Below, one piece after another: positions 53,829 to 61,876 of a DNA stretch of 64,000 bases. The notes under the pieces are model-generated. The model searched no databases and was not told where the DNA came from. It was given only the letters and a program-made list of their open reading frames with translations. Position numbers and translations under genes: made by a program. Position 1 is the stretch's first letter. Each line of letters opens with the position of its first letter. The stretch is taken from positions 1,240,001 through 1,304,000 of the forward strand of contig NZ_AP014545.1 of the NCBI RefSeq assembly GCF_016592435.1, in the 5' to 3' direction. This DNA comes from Amphritea japonica ATCC BAA-1530 (lineage in GTDB: Bacteria; Pseudomonadota; Gammaproteobacteria; Pseudomonadales; Balneatricaceae).

Positions 53829-54512
53829 ATGGGTATAAGGGATATAATTGTGAACCGAATCACTATATTGGCTCTTCTGAGTGGATTCGCGTTAGTAGGT
53901 TGTAATGCAGCGGGTGTTCAGCCTGATCAGAGTGTTGGCCAGCCTCAGGCTCCAGCGCCAGTAACTATGGCTGGGTCTGATTTTGATCAAGTGGCTCAGT
54001 TTGAGCAGCTGAACGGACGTATCACGCTATTGCAGGAGCAGTTTCTTGAATTGAAGGTACAGAATAGTGCTGTTGCTGAGCGGCTACAGTTACTCCTGAC
54101 TCAGTTTCAGGTGCTCGCGCAAGCGGTAAAACAACCCCTCCCGGAGGCAAGCAAAACGCCTGCGGCAGATACTTCAGAGTTGATACGACGACTTGATCAG
54201 CAATTGGTTGAGTTGCAACAGCTTGCACCTGAGCTGGGCGGGGGTGATCCGTTCAAATTGGCCACCTGTTACACTGCCAAAGGGCAATGGGTTTTGATCC
54301 GCTATAATCGTTTTTCCGGCGAGAGCTGGATTTCAGCAACAAATAGCTGGGAACCGTTAGCCGAAGAGTTAACGCCGTCTATTTCTTCCTATGAAGTGCA
54401 GTTGTTACCTGCTAAGGGCGATGTGAAAGGGTATGTGGCAGCGCGTGTGGATCAGAATAGCGGTGAGACCTGGTGGTTGAATCGCAAGGCCTGGGTAAAA
54501 TATCAGCAATAG
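53829..54512 (+). CDS. Lipoprotein with coiled coil, unknown function
   Basis: The 227-aa protein has a lipobox LVGC at about residues 22-25. A Pro/Ala/Gln-rich linker follows, then two Gln/Leu heptad helices (about 55-145, including LNGRITLLQEQFLELKVQN) and a compact C-terminal domain with repeated Trp (GQWVLIRYNRFSGESW; NSGETWWLN). A start at a later in-frame codon (GTG, VNRITIL) would give a more usual signal peptide. No family is recognised. It begins after the sox terminator and ends 14 bases before epmC. Confidence 0.65.
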   Translation: MGIRDIIVNRITILALLSGFALVGCNAAGVQPDQSVGQPQAPAPVTMAGSDFDQVAQFEQLNGRITLLQEQFLELKVQNSAVAERLQLLLTQFQVLAQAVKQPLPEASKTPAADTSELIRRLDQQLVELQQLAPELGGGDPFKLATCYTAKGQWVLIRYNRFSGESWISATNSWEPLAEELTPSISSYEVQLLPAKGDVKGYVAARVDQNSGETWWLNRKAWVKYQQ

Positions 54513-54526
54513 TTTTAAGACCGACG

Positions 54527-55063
54527 ATGACAGAACCAACTACTGACAGCCTGACTAAGCTCTTTGATGAGTTATTCAGCAAAACATTGAATACGATACT
54601 GGTGCGCGGAGATGATGAGCCGATCTATCTTCCCGCTGATTCAGAAAATCCGCAACACCGTGTTATTTTTGCTCACGGTTTTTTTGCCAGTGCACTGCAT
54701 GAAATTAGTCATTGGTGTGTCGCCGGAGAGCGGCGTCGCCTATTAGTGGACTTTGGGTACTGGTACAAACCCGATGGGCGTACTGCCGAAGAACAGGCAG
54801 AGTTTGAAATGGTTGAGGTGAAGCCTCAAGCGCTGGAGTGGATGTTATCGGAAGCTGCGGGCCATAAGTTTCACTTCAGTGCCGATAACCTGGGTAGTGA
54901 TATTGGTGCGAGTGAACTATTCAAAAATAAGGTCTTCCGCCAGGTGCAAGATTACCTTCTTGAGGGTATACCTGAGCGGCCTGCGAGCCTGATTAATGCA
55001 TTCCAACAATATTATGGAACAGAGCCCCTTGCCCCAGAGCGATTTTCCTTAAAGGGGAGGTAA
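54527..55063 (+). CDS. epmC: Elongation factor P hydroxylase EpmC
   Basis: The 178-aa protein has the metal-site motif ALHEISHWCVAGERRRLLVDFGYW split over residues about 54-78, followed by FEMVEVKPQALEWMLSEAAG, the conserved core of the EpmC (YfcM) family. EpmC hydroxylates the modified Lys of EF-P. The EpmA and EpmB genes are not in the window. The ATG at 54527 is the first suitable start, and the frame upstream overlaps the lipoprotein. Confidence 0.9.
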   Translation: MTEPTTDSLTKLFDELFSKTLNTILVRGDDEPIYLPADSENPQHRVIFAHGFFASALHEISHWCVAGERRRLLVDFGYWYKPDGRTAEEQAEFEMVEVKPQALEWMLSEAAGHKFHFSADNLGSDIGASELFKNKVFRQVQDYLLEGIPERPASLINAFQQYYGTEPLAPERFSLKGR

Positions 55064-55068
55064 GAAAA

Positions 55069-55090
55069 AACCGGCTATTGCCGGTTTTTT
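55069..55090 (+). terminator. Rho-independent terminator after epmC
   Basis: AACCGGC-TATT-GCCGGTT with flanking A and T runs. It may also stop minus-strand transcription from the copper operon. Confidence 0.88.
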
Positions 55091-55115
55091 CTTGTCGCCA
55101 TATTATGCGTATGGT

Positions 55116-55592
55116 TTATTGATCTTGCATTTTCTTAGGCATGCCATGGTGCATCTTCATGTGGCCCATGCCTGACATGACATCTTTAATGCTGATGTCC
55201 AATGATTTTGAACTGCCATCACTGAAGTTTAGTGTCAGATCTACCGTTTCGCCCTTTACCAGATTCTGTTTAAGACCTATTAGCATGATGTGCAAACCAC
55301 CGGGCTTTAGCTCAACTTGCTCGTTCGCTTTTAAAGTGATTTGCGGGATTTGACGCATTTTCATTACGCCATTTTCATTGGTGTGAGTATGTAACTCAGC
55401 AACATTTGAGACAGAACTGGAAGCTGATACCAGTGACACTTCGGTGTCTGCGGTATTATTAAGTGTCATAAAAGCGGCACTGTTTGGCTGGCCTGGAGGA
55501 ACAGCACGTGCGTATGGCTGATCAATAGAGACTTCGGCAAAGGCGGAAGCCGACAGCGTAAGCGCGGCGACCAGTGTGATTAGCTTTTTCAT
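55116..55592 (-). CDS. Periplasmic copper chaperone PCu(A)C
   Basis: The 158-aa protein has a signal peptide (MKKLITLVAALTLSASAFA) and a cupredoxin-like domain with the PCu(A)C copper motif: His in ELHTHTNENG, Met in GVMKMRQI, then His and Met in PGGLHIMLIGL. The C-terminus is Met/His-rich (GMGHMKMHHGMPKKM), giving extra copper ligands. It delivers Cu(I) to the CuA site of cytochrome oxidase together with Sco. It is the last gene of a three-gene minus-strand operon. Confidence 0.92.
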   Translation of the reverse strand: MKKLITLVAALTLSASAFAEVSIDQPYARAVPPGQPNSAAFMTLNNTADTEVSLVSASSSVSNVAELHTHTNENGVMKMRQIPQITLKANEQVELKPGGLHIMLIGLKQNLVKGETVDLTLNFSDGSSKSLDISIKDVMSGMGHMKMHHGMPKKMQDQ

Positions 55593-55642
55593 AACAGTCC
55601 TTATCTATTTACAATTGAGTTCTTACTAAGTTAAAAGTCGCT

Positions 55643-56245
55643 TTAAAGCAGGTTTTTCAGCTCGGCAATCAGTTGATCAGGCATGGTTCCATGAGCCATC
55701 GTTTTGCTAAGCTCGCCTTGTTTGTTGATTAAGTAAGTTCGGGATGAGTGATCGACGGCATAGCCCATGGCAGAACCTTCCATATCAACCATGCGATAAA
55801 ATGCACCATATTGCCTGACGACAGAATCGATGTTTTCCCGACTGCCGGTAATACCCAGAATCAAGGGGTGAAAGAAGCCGCTATATTCGGCTAGCCTTTC
55901 GGGTGTATCTCGCTCAGGATCGACACTGATGAAAAGTGGTTGGATGTTCTTGAGCTGTTTAGCATCCATGTTCTTCATCGCTTGTGACATAACCGCCAGG
56001 GAAGTAGGGCAAACATCCGGGCATTGGGTATATCCGATATAGATCATTACCACCTTACCTTTGAAGTCATGCAATGATACATCGCCATTAACCCCTTGCA
56101 GGGTAAAGTCCCCGCCTAATGTTTGTAACATCGATTGGTCTGAGGGGTTAGAGCGTGGTGCGAGTATATAGGCGGTGACAACGCCTCCGAGAAGTGCCAG
56201 CGTCAGCAGCAAAAGATTGCGTAGTGTTGTTAGGTTACTTGTCAT
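55643..56245 (-). CDS. SCO1/SenC family copper/thiol protein
   Basis: The 200-aa protein is anchored by one N-terminal span (LLLLTLALLGGVVTAYIL) with a periplasmic thioredoxin-like domain. The copper-binding CxxxC is YTQCPDVCPTS near residue 74, and the third ligand His is in YAVDHSSRTYLI near 164. Sco proteins mature cytochrome oxidase CuA or act as thiol reductants. The start ATG overlaps the stop of the upstream 159-aa gene at 56245. Confidence 0.93.
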   Translation of the reverse strand: MTSNLTTLRNLLLLTLALLGGVVTAYILAPRSNPSDQSMLQTLGGDFTLQGVNGDVSLHDFKGKVVMIYIGYTQCPDVCPTSLAVMSQAMKNMDAKQLKNIQPLFISVDPERDTPERLAEYSGFFHPLILGITGSRENIDSVVRQYGAFYRMVDMEGSAMGYAVDHSSRTYLINKQGELSKTMAHGTMPDQLIAELKNLL

Positions 56246-56724
56246 TATTTTGCTCTGAAATTAAATCGGGTATCTAATCGTCCAGCAGCGGTTTCAGCTG
56301 AAACTGTTAATCGCCAGCCCATTTCTCCGGTTGTGCAAACTGCCAGTTCTCCCTGGCCAGTGAACATACCGGGTTTCTCTGCAACCGGTGACAGTGCTGT
56401 CTGGTTAATGCCCATAAACATCTCGCTACCCTGTAGATCAATCATTACCTGGCTAGCATTAGTGCCTTCGATATTGACCAGATAACTCAATGGTGTCAGT
56501 GACCGGATATCGCGGGGCTGGATATCCAGAGTAATTGTTACTTCGCCATGGCTGACCGTACAGCTTTGTTGTCGTAAATCGCAATTACTGGTGACTCCAG
56601 GTTGATCTGTTTTTGGAAGAGCAAACAGAGATGTCCCCAGCCATATAGCCAGAATAAACCCTCCCAGCAATAGTAGATAAAGGTACTGTGTAGTGCTCTT
56701 TTTTTTAGTTTCAGCTTGTGTCAT
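56245..56724 (-). CDS. Anchored periplasmic protein, first gene of the copper operon
   Basis: The 159-aa protein has a short polar N-terminus and one span (about 14-33), then a beta-rich periplasmic domain with three Cys (SNCDLRQQSC; LAVCTTGEMGW) and Met (GSEMFMGIN). The arrangement resembles FixH/YtkA-like domains linked to oxidase copper supply, but the match is loose. Strict coupling to the Sco gene (overlapping stop and start) indicates a job in the same pathway. Confidence 0.68.
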   Translation of the reverse strand: MTQAETKKKSTTQYLYLLLLGGFILAIWLGTSLFALPKTDQPGVTSNCDLRQQSCTVSHGEVTITLDIQPRDIRSLTPLSYLVNIEGTNASQVMIDLQGSEMFMGINQTALSPVAEKPGMFTGQGELAVCTTGEMGWRLTVSAETAAGRLDTRFNFRAK

Positions 56725-57017
56725 TTACTGGTGTTTCCTTGGTGTTGAATTGTCACCGATTATGACCGGGATCTGAATGTGACAAATTGTCGCATTAACA
56801 GTGGAGTAGTGAAATGTTTGATTAATAAACTAAACCTGACTAAATGTAAGTGTTTGTTTTAAATAAAAACGTTTGTTTGTTTTTAATCTATTGTAAATAA
56901 AGTATTTTTTTATAAATTTGAAATAATTCTGTATTTGTTTTCGTATTAATTTTGTGAATTATAAAAAGATAGCTTCTATACTGACAGTGGATTGAGCATT
57001 AGCTCATGGGGGGGTAT

Positions 57018-57209
57018 ATGCATCCACATTGTCGAGACTGTAAGTTTTTGATTGAATCAAAACTCATTACTGAGCCACATCAGAGTTTAAAGCCTTTGTT
57101 GGACAGGCCTTCAGCACAAGTTTATCAATGCCGTAATTGTGAAAGCTGTTTTATTTTTACGAATAACGATATCTCTTTGGTTATGTTGAATAAAGAAGGT
57201 GAGCATTAG
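57018..57209 (+). CDS. Small zinc-ribbon-like protein
   Basis: The protein is 63 aa from the ATG at 57018, which follows a GGGGGGG box. An ATG at 57006 would lie before that box. Two Cys pairs (CRDC near the start, CRNCESC in the middle) suggest a zinc ribbon. The rest is unremarkable. It is not recognised. It lies downstream of an AT-rich region and upstream of dgt on the same strand. Confidence 0.55.
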   Translation: MHPHCRDCKFLIESKLITEPHQSLKPLLDRPSAQVYQCRNCESCFIFTNNDISLVMLNKEGEH

Positions 57210-57264
57210 GCAGGGATAAGTAACTCGCTTACATCTATCAGAAGCGTCTTTTGTTAGGATTTAA

Positions 57265-57342
57265 ATGATTGATTTGCCTGACCTGATCCCTCAGACTGAG
57301 AGGAAAAAGAGCAGGCCGGAACTCAATGATGCAGTGGGATAA
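57265..57342 (+). CDS. Possible 25-codon leader frame overlapping dgt
   Basis: AGGATTTAA precedes the ATG at 57265. The frame reads MIDLPDLIPQTERKKSRPEL and stops 17 bases inside dgt, whose own ribosome site is weak. Translation of this leader could couple to dgt. The evidence is only the ribosome site and the overlap. Confidence 0.3.
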   Translation: MIDLPDLIPQTERKKSRPELNDAVG

Positions 57343-58648
57343 GCTTCTTACAACTAAACGCTATGGCCATGAAGATTTGACGCCGGAAGAGGTTGGTCGT
57401 AGTCATTTCCATAAAGATCATGATCGGATTATTTTTTCCAGCGCATTTCGTCGTCTCGGGCGGAAAACCCAGGTTCATCCGTTAGCATTGAACGATCATA
57501 TCCACACCCGGCTGACGCACAGCATTGAAGTGGGAAGCCTGGGGCGAAGCCTGGGTATTCGGGTTGGGGAGCTGTTACAGGATCAGTTACCTGAGTGGAT
57601 CAGTCCCCACGATTTGGGCACCATCGTTCAATCCGCATGCCTGGCCCATGATATTGGTAATCCGCCTTTCGGTCATACCGGGGAATATGCGATCCGTGAC
57701 TGGTTCAAATACCAAGCTCCAGCTCATTACCTTGAAGGCCTCAGCGCCGATGAACTATTGGATTTACAGACATTTGAAGGTAATGCTCAAGGATTCAGAG
57801 TGGTTACCCGAATTGAGAATCATCTGTTTGATGGAGGTTTGCGATTAACCTATCCGACACTAGGGACTCTTCTCAAATACCCCTGGACGGTTAATCGAGC
57901 AGGAAAAAAGGGTAAGTTCAGTTGTTTTAATACCGAGCGTGAGATATTGAATGCACTGGGTCGTGAGTTGGGCCTGATTCAATTAGGTGATGATTACTGG
58001 TCTCGACACCCTCTGGCTTTCCTGGTCGAAGCTGCAGATGATATCTGCTACGCGATTGTCGACCTTGAAGATGCAATTGAACTGGATATTCTTGGATTTG
58101 ATGACATCAAACCGATTTTATTACAGATGTGCGGTGATCTTAATTATGAAGATGAGATCTTCGCAACCCAGGCATCCGCTCGGCGTAAGGTGTCGGCGCT
58201 GCGGGGTATGGCCATGGAAAATATGGTGGAATCTGTCGTTGCTGCCTTTATGGCTAACCTGACTGAAATCATGAATGGCCAGTACTCTGGAGAGCTTTTG
58301 GCAGATGGTGATCCAGGTGTATGCGCAGGGTTACAGAATGCGAAGCAGCTGGCCCGAGAACGGGTGTATCCTGATAATCGTAAAGCTGAACTTGAGGAAG
58401 GGGCTTACACCACCCTTGGAACCCTTTTAGAAGCTTTTTGTCAGGCGGCCTTTGAATTGCATAGCCTGGGGAGCGAACAATTAAGCTATCGAAGTAAAAA
58501 ACTCATCAATCTGATGGGTATACATAGCCCCGAGCCTGAGTGGCGTCTATATCTATCCTATATGCGAGTGCTCGATTTTATCGGTGGAATGACCGACAAT
58601 TACGCGGCTTATCTGGCTCGTCAGATAAAGGATATGTCCGCTAATTAA
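57326..58648 (+). CDS. dgt: Deoxyguanosinetriphosphate triphosphohydrolase-like protein (dGTPase)
   Basis: The 440-aa HD-domain enzyme would cleave dNTP to deoxynucleoside and tripolyphosphate. The metal-site residues are in LTHSIEVGSLGRSLG (His), CLAHDIGNPPFGHTGE (HD) and EAADDICYAIVDLEDA (Asp). The opening segment RSHFHKDHDRIIFSSAFRRL with KTQVHPL is invariant in the dGTPase family. Length favours the widespread type-2-like family (about 440 aa) over the 505-aa E. coli Dgt. It is followed by yciH after 29 bases. Confidence 0.93.
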   Translation: MMQWDKLLTTKRYGHEDLTPEEVGRSHFHKDHDRIIFSSAFRRLGRKTQVHPLALNDHIHTRLTHSIEVGSLGRSLGIRVGELLQDQLPEWISPHDLGTIVQSACLAHDIGNPPFGHTGEYAIRDWFKYQAPAHYLEGLSADELLDLQTFEGNAQGFRVVTRIENHLFDGGLRLTYPTLGTLLKYPWTVNRAGKKGKFSCFNTEREILNALGRELGLIQLGDDYWSRHPLAFLVEAADDICYAIVDLEDAIELDILGFDDIKPILLQMCGDLNYEDEIFATQASARRKVSALRGMAMENMVESVVAAFMANLTEIMNGQYSGELLADGDPGVCAGLQNAKQLARERVYPDNRKAELEEGAYTTLGTLLEAFCQAAFELHSLGSEQLSYRSKKLINLMGIHSPEPEWRLYLSYMRVLDFIGGMTDNYAAYLARQIKDMSAN

Positions 58649-58677
58649 GTTAAGACTAAACAAGAAGGTATTTATTC

Positions 58678-59049
58678 GTGTCGATGCGTGATCAGTTAAG
58701 TAATCTGGTTTTTTCCACTGAGAAAGGAGCATTGTGCCCTGGCTGTAAAGAGGCAGTGGATAGTTGTATTTGTAACCAGTTGTCCGATCAGAGTCGAATA
58801 GAAGGCTTGGATGGAATTGTACGGATACGCCGCGAAACCTCAGGTCGTAAAGGTAAAGGGGTATCCACTGTTACCGGAGTCCCGTTGGCAGAGAAAGAGT
58901 TAAAGGCTTTAGCAAAGAAACTTAAGCAACAGTGCGGCACAGGAGGTTCTTTGAAGGATGGTGTTATCGAGATTCAGGGTGATCATCGGGATAAGCTTAA
59001 ACAGTTGTTAGAAAAACAGGGTTTTACTGTTAAGTTAGCAGGAGGCTGA
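58678..59049 (+). CDS. yciH: SUI1/eIF1-like translation factor YciH
   Basis: The 123-aa protein has an N-terminal Cys set (CPGCKEAVDSCIC) and a SUI1 domain with RIRRETSGRKGKGVSTVTG and the GTGGSLKDGVIEIQGDHRD loop. The GTG at 58678 is preferred (AAGG 9 bases upstream); the ATG two codons later is possible. Bacterial YciH resembles eIF1 and may affect start-site fidelity. Confidence 0.92.
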   Translation: MSMRDQLSNLVFSTEKGALCPGCKEAVDSCICNQLSDQSRIEGLDGIVRIRRETSGRKGKGVSTVTGVPLAEKELKALAKKLKQQCGTGGSLKDGVIEIQGDHRDKLKQLLEKQGFTVKLAGG

Positions 59050-59050
59050 A

Positions 59051-59170
59051 ATGACAGAGAAAAAGCCTAAAAAGGTCTGCACATTCTGCTGGGTTATGCG
59101 CTTTATGTTACTGTTTTTTGCAATAGTCGCTGTTTTCTTAATGAACGGGCTCTATCATTTCTGGAATTAA
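59051..59170 (+). CDS. Small single-span membrane protein, 39 aa
   Basis: The frame starts MTEKKPKKVCTFCW and ends GLYHFWN. A perfect AGGAGG box overlaps the yciH stop codon and lies 5 bases before the ATG. A basic N-terminus with a C-x2-C pair is followed by one membrane span of about 18 residues. It sits in the yciH transcript. Not recognised. Confidence 0.65.
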   Translation: MTEKKPKKVCTFCWVMRFMLLFFAIVAVFLMNGLYHFWN

Positions 59171-59216
59171 AACCTTATTTGGCAGGATGCCAATTTCTTT
59201 ATCAGGGAGTTAAGTG

Positions 59217-59972
59217 ATGAATAAAAGCGTGATGCTTGTCTATGTGATCTGTAGCGCTTTGTCGTTTTCAGTATTTAATGTCAGTGCTGAGATATTTTCC
59301 TATGTTGATGATAAGGGCCGAAAAATATACGTTGATAGCCAGCATAAAATCCCACCGCGATACCGTGATCGGGACCACACCAGAGTCATTGCAGTCGAGC
59401 AGTTGACGGAACAAGAACAGCAAGATCGAAAACTGAAGCGTGACTTGGAGGACAAACGGCAAAAATTAAAGCGAGAGCTGCGGAAGCTGGAAACCACACT
59501 GTCGAAGATGGAAACCACGATTATCCTGAGGGGAAGACAGGCAATAGTCCCGGTTGATATCAATTGGCGAGGTCGTAAGCGCACGCTTAATCTGTTATTG
59601 GACACCGGCGCTTCAATAACGGTGTTACATCAGGGGGCTGTCGCTTCACTGAATACCGTTAGCCGGGATAGTAGCTATGCTCAGGTAGCTGGTGGCGGAT
59701 TAATTAAAACCGAGAGAGTCGTGTTTGATCGACTGAGTGTGGGCCCCTATGATTTTGACAATCAATCCACCGCGGTTATTGAAAACAGTGGTAGTGGCGG
59801 CTTTGATGGCTTATTGGGCATGGATGTTCTGGGCAGGGTTCGTTACGAAATAGATTACGGCCAGCGTAAAATTATCTGGAGCCCTGGCGAATATAAGCAG
59901 ATGCAACTGGCAGCAGAGAAGTTGGAAGAACTTCAGGCTGAAGCTGCTAACATCACGGCTATGGATGAATAA
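59217..59972 (+). CDS. DUF4124 + retropepsin-like aspartic protease
   Basis: The protein is 251 aa from the ATG at 59217 (GGGAG 7 bases upstream). A signal peptide ends near NVSAEIF. A DUF4124-like beta segment (FSYVDDKGRKIYVDS) is followed by a charged coiled coil (about 60-105). Then comes a retropepsin-type half-domain with the catalytic LLLDTGASITVL near 129-140 and the flap/second-loop GGFDGLLGMDVLG. It should act in the periplasm, and dimerisation would complete the active site. Its substrate is unknown. Confidence 0.85.
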   Translation: MNKSVMLVYVICSALSFSVFNVSAEIFSYVDDKGRKIYVDSQHKIPPRYRDRDHTRVIAVEQLTEQEQQDRKLKRDLEDKRQKLKRELRKLETTLSKMETTIILRGRQAIVPVDINWRGRKRTLNLLLDTGASITVLHQGAVASLNTVSRDSSYAQVAGGGLIKTERVVFDRLSVGPYDFDNQSTAVIENSGSGGFDGLLGMDVLGRVRYEIDYGQRKIIWSPGEYKQMQLAAEKLEELQAEAANITAMDE

Positions 59973-59993
59973 AGCCCGCAATCGCGGGCTTTA
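59971..59993. terminator. Bidirectional terminator
   Basis: AAAGCCCGC-AATC-GCGGGCTTT lies between the convergent protease and MTHFR-like genes. T-tracts are short (TTTATT) on the plus side. Confidence 0.75.
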
Positions 59994-60008
59994 TTCTGAC
60001 GACTCTGC

Positions 60009-60968
60009 TTAACTAATTTCCTGCTCTGCCAGGTTAAGATCCAGTGTTGCTTTAAGCAATTTATAGAGACGGATAGCAGCGTCTATCTCCTCCTTACGAT
60101 TGGTCAGACTCTCGATGTTTAATCCCAATGGAATGCCCAGACCGCCACAAGCTTCCAGGATCTGATCCAGGTTATTACGGCAGATTCGAATTGATTCTCC
60201 TAGTGGGTTATGCGCATCAAGGATACGGTGACGGGTTGCCTGGGGCACTGATATACCAAGCCACTCCATAAATTCAAGTGTTTTCGCGCTGCCGCAAGGC
60301 GTAAAGGTGAGGATTATCCGTTTAGGGTCAACCCCTCGTTCTTTACATTCTCGGGCATATGAGCTGAGCAGATCGATGGTTGCCTGTGGGTTATAGACCG
60401 CCTGAGAAACAAAAAATTCACACCCCTGAGCACTCTTTTCCAGCAGGCGCAGATGCTCATTTCCTTTATCGGCATGACGTTCTGCAATAGTAACGCCACC
60501 CATATTAAAGTTTAGGCTATGTTCCCGCATGGTTTCATAGGCTTGTGGCAACGTAAGCTTAATATCACCCTCAGAAGAGGGGCTGCCAACTAACACCAGA
60601 TCGCGAACACCGTGGGGGCTCCAGGCTTTGTCCAGCCAGTCATTAAAGTCTTCCCGGTTACGCTGGGAAACGCTTTTATAGGTAATGACAGGGCGTCCGG
60701 ACTTTTCACGCAGAATAGCGGAATAATCACGGGGGTCATGGGTGTTCATGAAAGGAAAAGGGCGAGGCTTGTCGATGCGACTGCTTTCATCCTGAATGTC
60801 GTAGACGATAACTCCGTCATAATCGATCTGCTCTAAACGTTCTAATAGTTTGTTACCAATGTCAGATAGCTGCTCCATAGAAACAGAAGATTTCGGTGGC
60901 GTAGTACCAATAAAATAGACGCCGCGCTTCGGGTCGGCGAATTTCTGTTTTAGCTTTGAATCACTCAT
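60009..60968 (-). CDS. Methylenetetrahydrofolate reductase-like protein
   Basis: The 319-aa protein has a TIM-barrel pattern of the MTHFR/FAD-linked oxidoreductase superfamily: GVYFIGTTPPKS at the start, IVYDIQDESSR, then DLVLVGSPSS, FNMGGVTIAERHADKGNE and GCEFFVSQAVYNPQATIDLL in the order of MTHFR strands. It differs from typical E. coli MetF, so it may be a divergent MTHFR or a related C1 enzyme. It is monocistronic. Its 5' neighbour on the opposite strand is DUF1285. Confidence 0.6.
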   Translation of the reverse strand: MSDSKLKQKFADPKRGVYFIGTTPPKSSVSMEQLSDIGNKLLERLEQIDYDGVIVYDIQDESSRIDKPRPFPFMNTHDPRDYSAILREKSGRPVITYKSVSQRNREDFNDWLDKAWSPHGVRDLVLVGSPSSEGDIKLTLPQAYETMREHSLNFNMGGVTIAERHADKGNEHLRLLEKSAQGCEFFVSQAVYNPQATIDLLSSYARECKERGVDPKRIILTFTPCGSAKTLEFMEWLGISVPQATRHRILDAHNPLGESIRICRNNLDQILEACGGLGIPLGLNIESLTNRKEEIDAAIRLYKLLKATLDLNLAEQEIS

Positions 60969-61172
60969 CTTGGTATCCGTAATCTATATGGTCTGTATCG
61001 CGTCTGATGTATGGCGACTAATGTTGCTCTTTAATAGCAAACTATTCTAACAATGAATGCCTTTCATGTGTTTAAGTTATATGCTGAAATTTTTTGTAGT
61101 TAATATGAGCCGATTTAATGTCAGCTGAAATACAATAGAGATACGAATGTACAAGATAGTTAAGGAATCTCT

Positions 61173-61727
61173 GTGAGCGATAAGAAACCGGATCTCAAAT
61201 CGATCCAACAGCAGCTGGGAAATGATCAGGTAAAAGAGCGGATGATTCCACCTGTTCATCTTTGGAAGCCTGATTTTAGTGGTGATCTTGATATTCAGAT
61301 AACCCGCGATGGCCGCTGGATTCATGAGGGAGGGGAGATCAAACGGCCGGCGATGGTAACACTGTTCTCCTCTATTTTATGGCGCGAAGATGATAGCTAT
61401 TTTTTAGTGACTCCGGTTGAAAAAGTGGGGATACAGGTTGAGGATGTTCCTTTCTCTTTTATTGCGTTAGATGTGCGCCAAGGGAATAACGGACAGGAGT
61501 TGGTGTTTACCTCCTCAACTGAAGATGTCATTACCGCTTCTGCAGAGCAGCCTTTGCGAATCGAAACCGATCAAGATAGCGGTGAACCTTCACCCTACCT
61601 GATGGTGCGCTACGGTATGGAAGGTCGTCTGAGTCGTAATGTTTTTTATCAATTGGCAGAATTAGTAGAAGAGCGGAATGGCGAGTTTGGGGTTGAAAGC
61701 TGTGGGGAGTGGTTCAAAATCGGTTAG
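61173..61727 (+). CDS. DUF1285 family protein
   Basis: The 184-aa protein starts at a GTG. Family landmarks are PPVHLWKPDFSGDLDIQI, then RDGRWIHEGGEIKRPAMVTLFSSIL and SYFLVTPVEKVGIQV, ending SRNVFYQLAEL. DUF1285 proteins are widespread in proteobacteria and structurally known as small alpha/beta folds; the function is not established. Confidence 0.88.
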   Translation: MSDKKPDLKSIQQQLGNDQVKERMIPPVHLWKPDFSGDLDIQITRDGRWIHEGGEIKRPAMVTLFSSILWREDDSYFLVTPVEKVGIQVEDVPFSFIALDVRQGNNGQELVFTSSTEDVITASAEQPLRIETDQDSGEPSPYLMVRYGMEGRLSRNVFYQLAELVEERNGEFGVESCGEWFKIG

Positions 61728-61806
61728 ATTTCTAGAATGTCGCAACTGCTAGATGCGGCTTTGTCGCTTGTTAGTATGAAAATAATACTTATCAGCCTTT
61801 GTTTTT

Positions 61807-61873
61807 CTAGCATCTGGCAAGTCACGCAGTGACGTCTAGCGAGTGGCGAAGCCACGTTCTAGCAACTTTTTTG
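61807..61873. repeat. REP-like palindromic element after DUF1285
   Basis: Two perfect short hairpins, GTCAC-GCA-GTGAC (61821-61833) and GTGGC-GAA-GCCAC (61843-61855), are separated and flanked by TCTAGC-type repeats (61806, 61835, 61858) and followed by T6. A weaker relative (GCTAGATGCGGC...GTCGC) lies at 61748. The architecture is that of an intergenic palindromic repeat family. Confidence 0.6.
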
Positions 61874-61876
61874 TTT

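Noticed and set aside
56778-56794. TGTGACAAATTGTCGCA resembling a CRP site
   Set aside because: The centre is one base too long (7 instead of 6) and the right half is imperfect.
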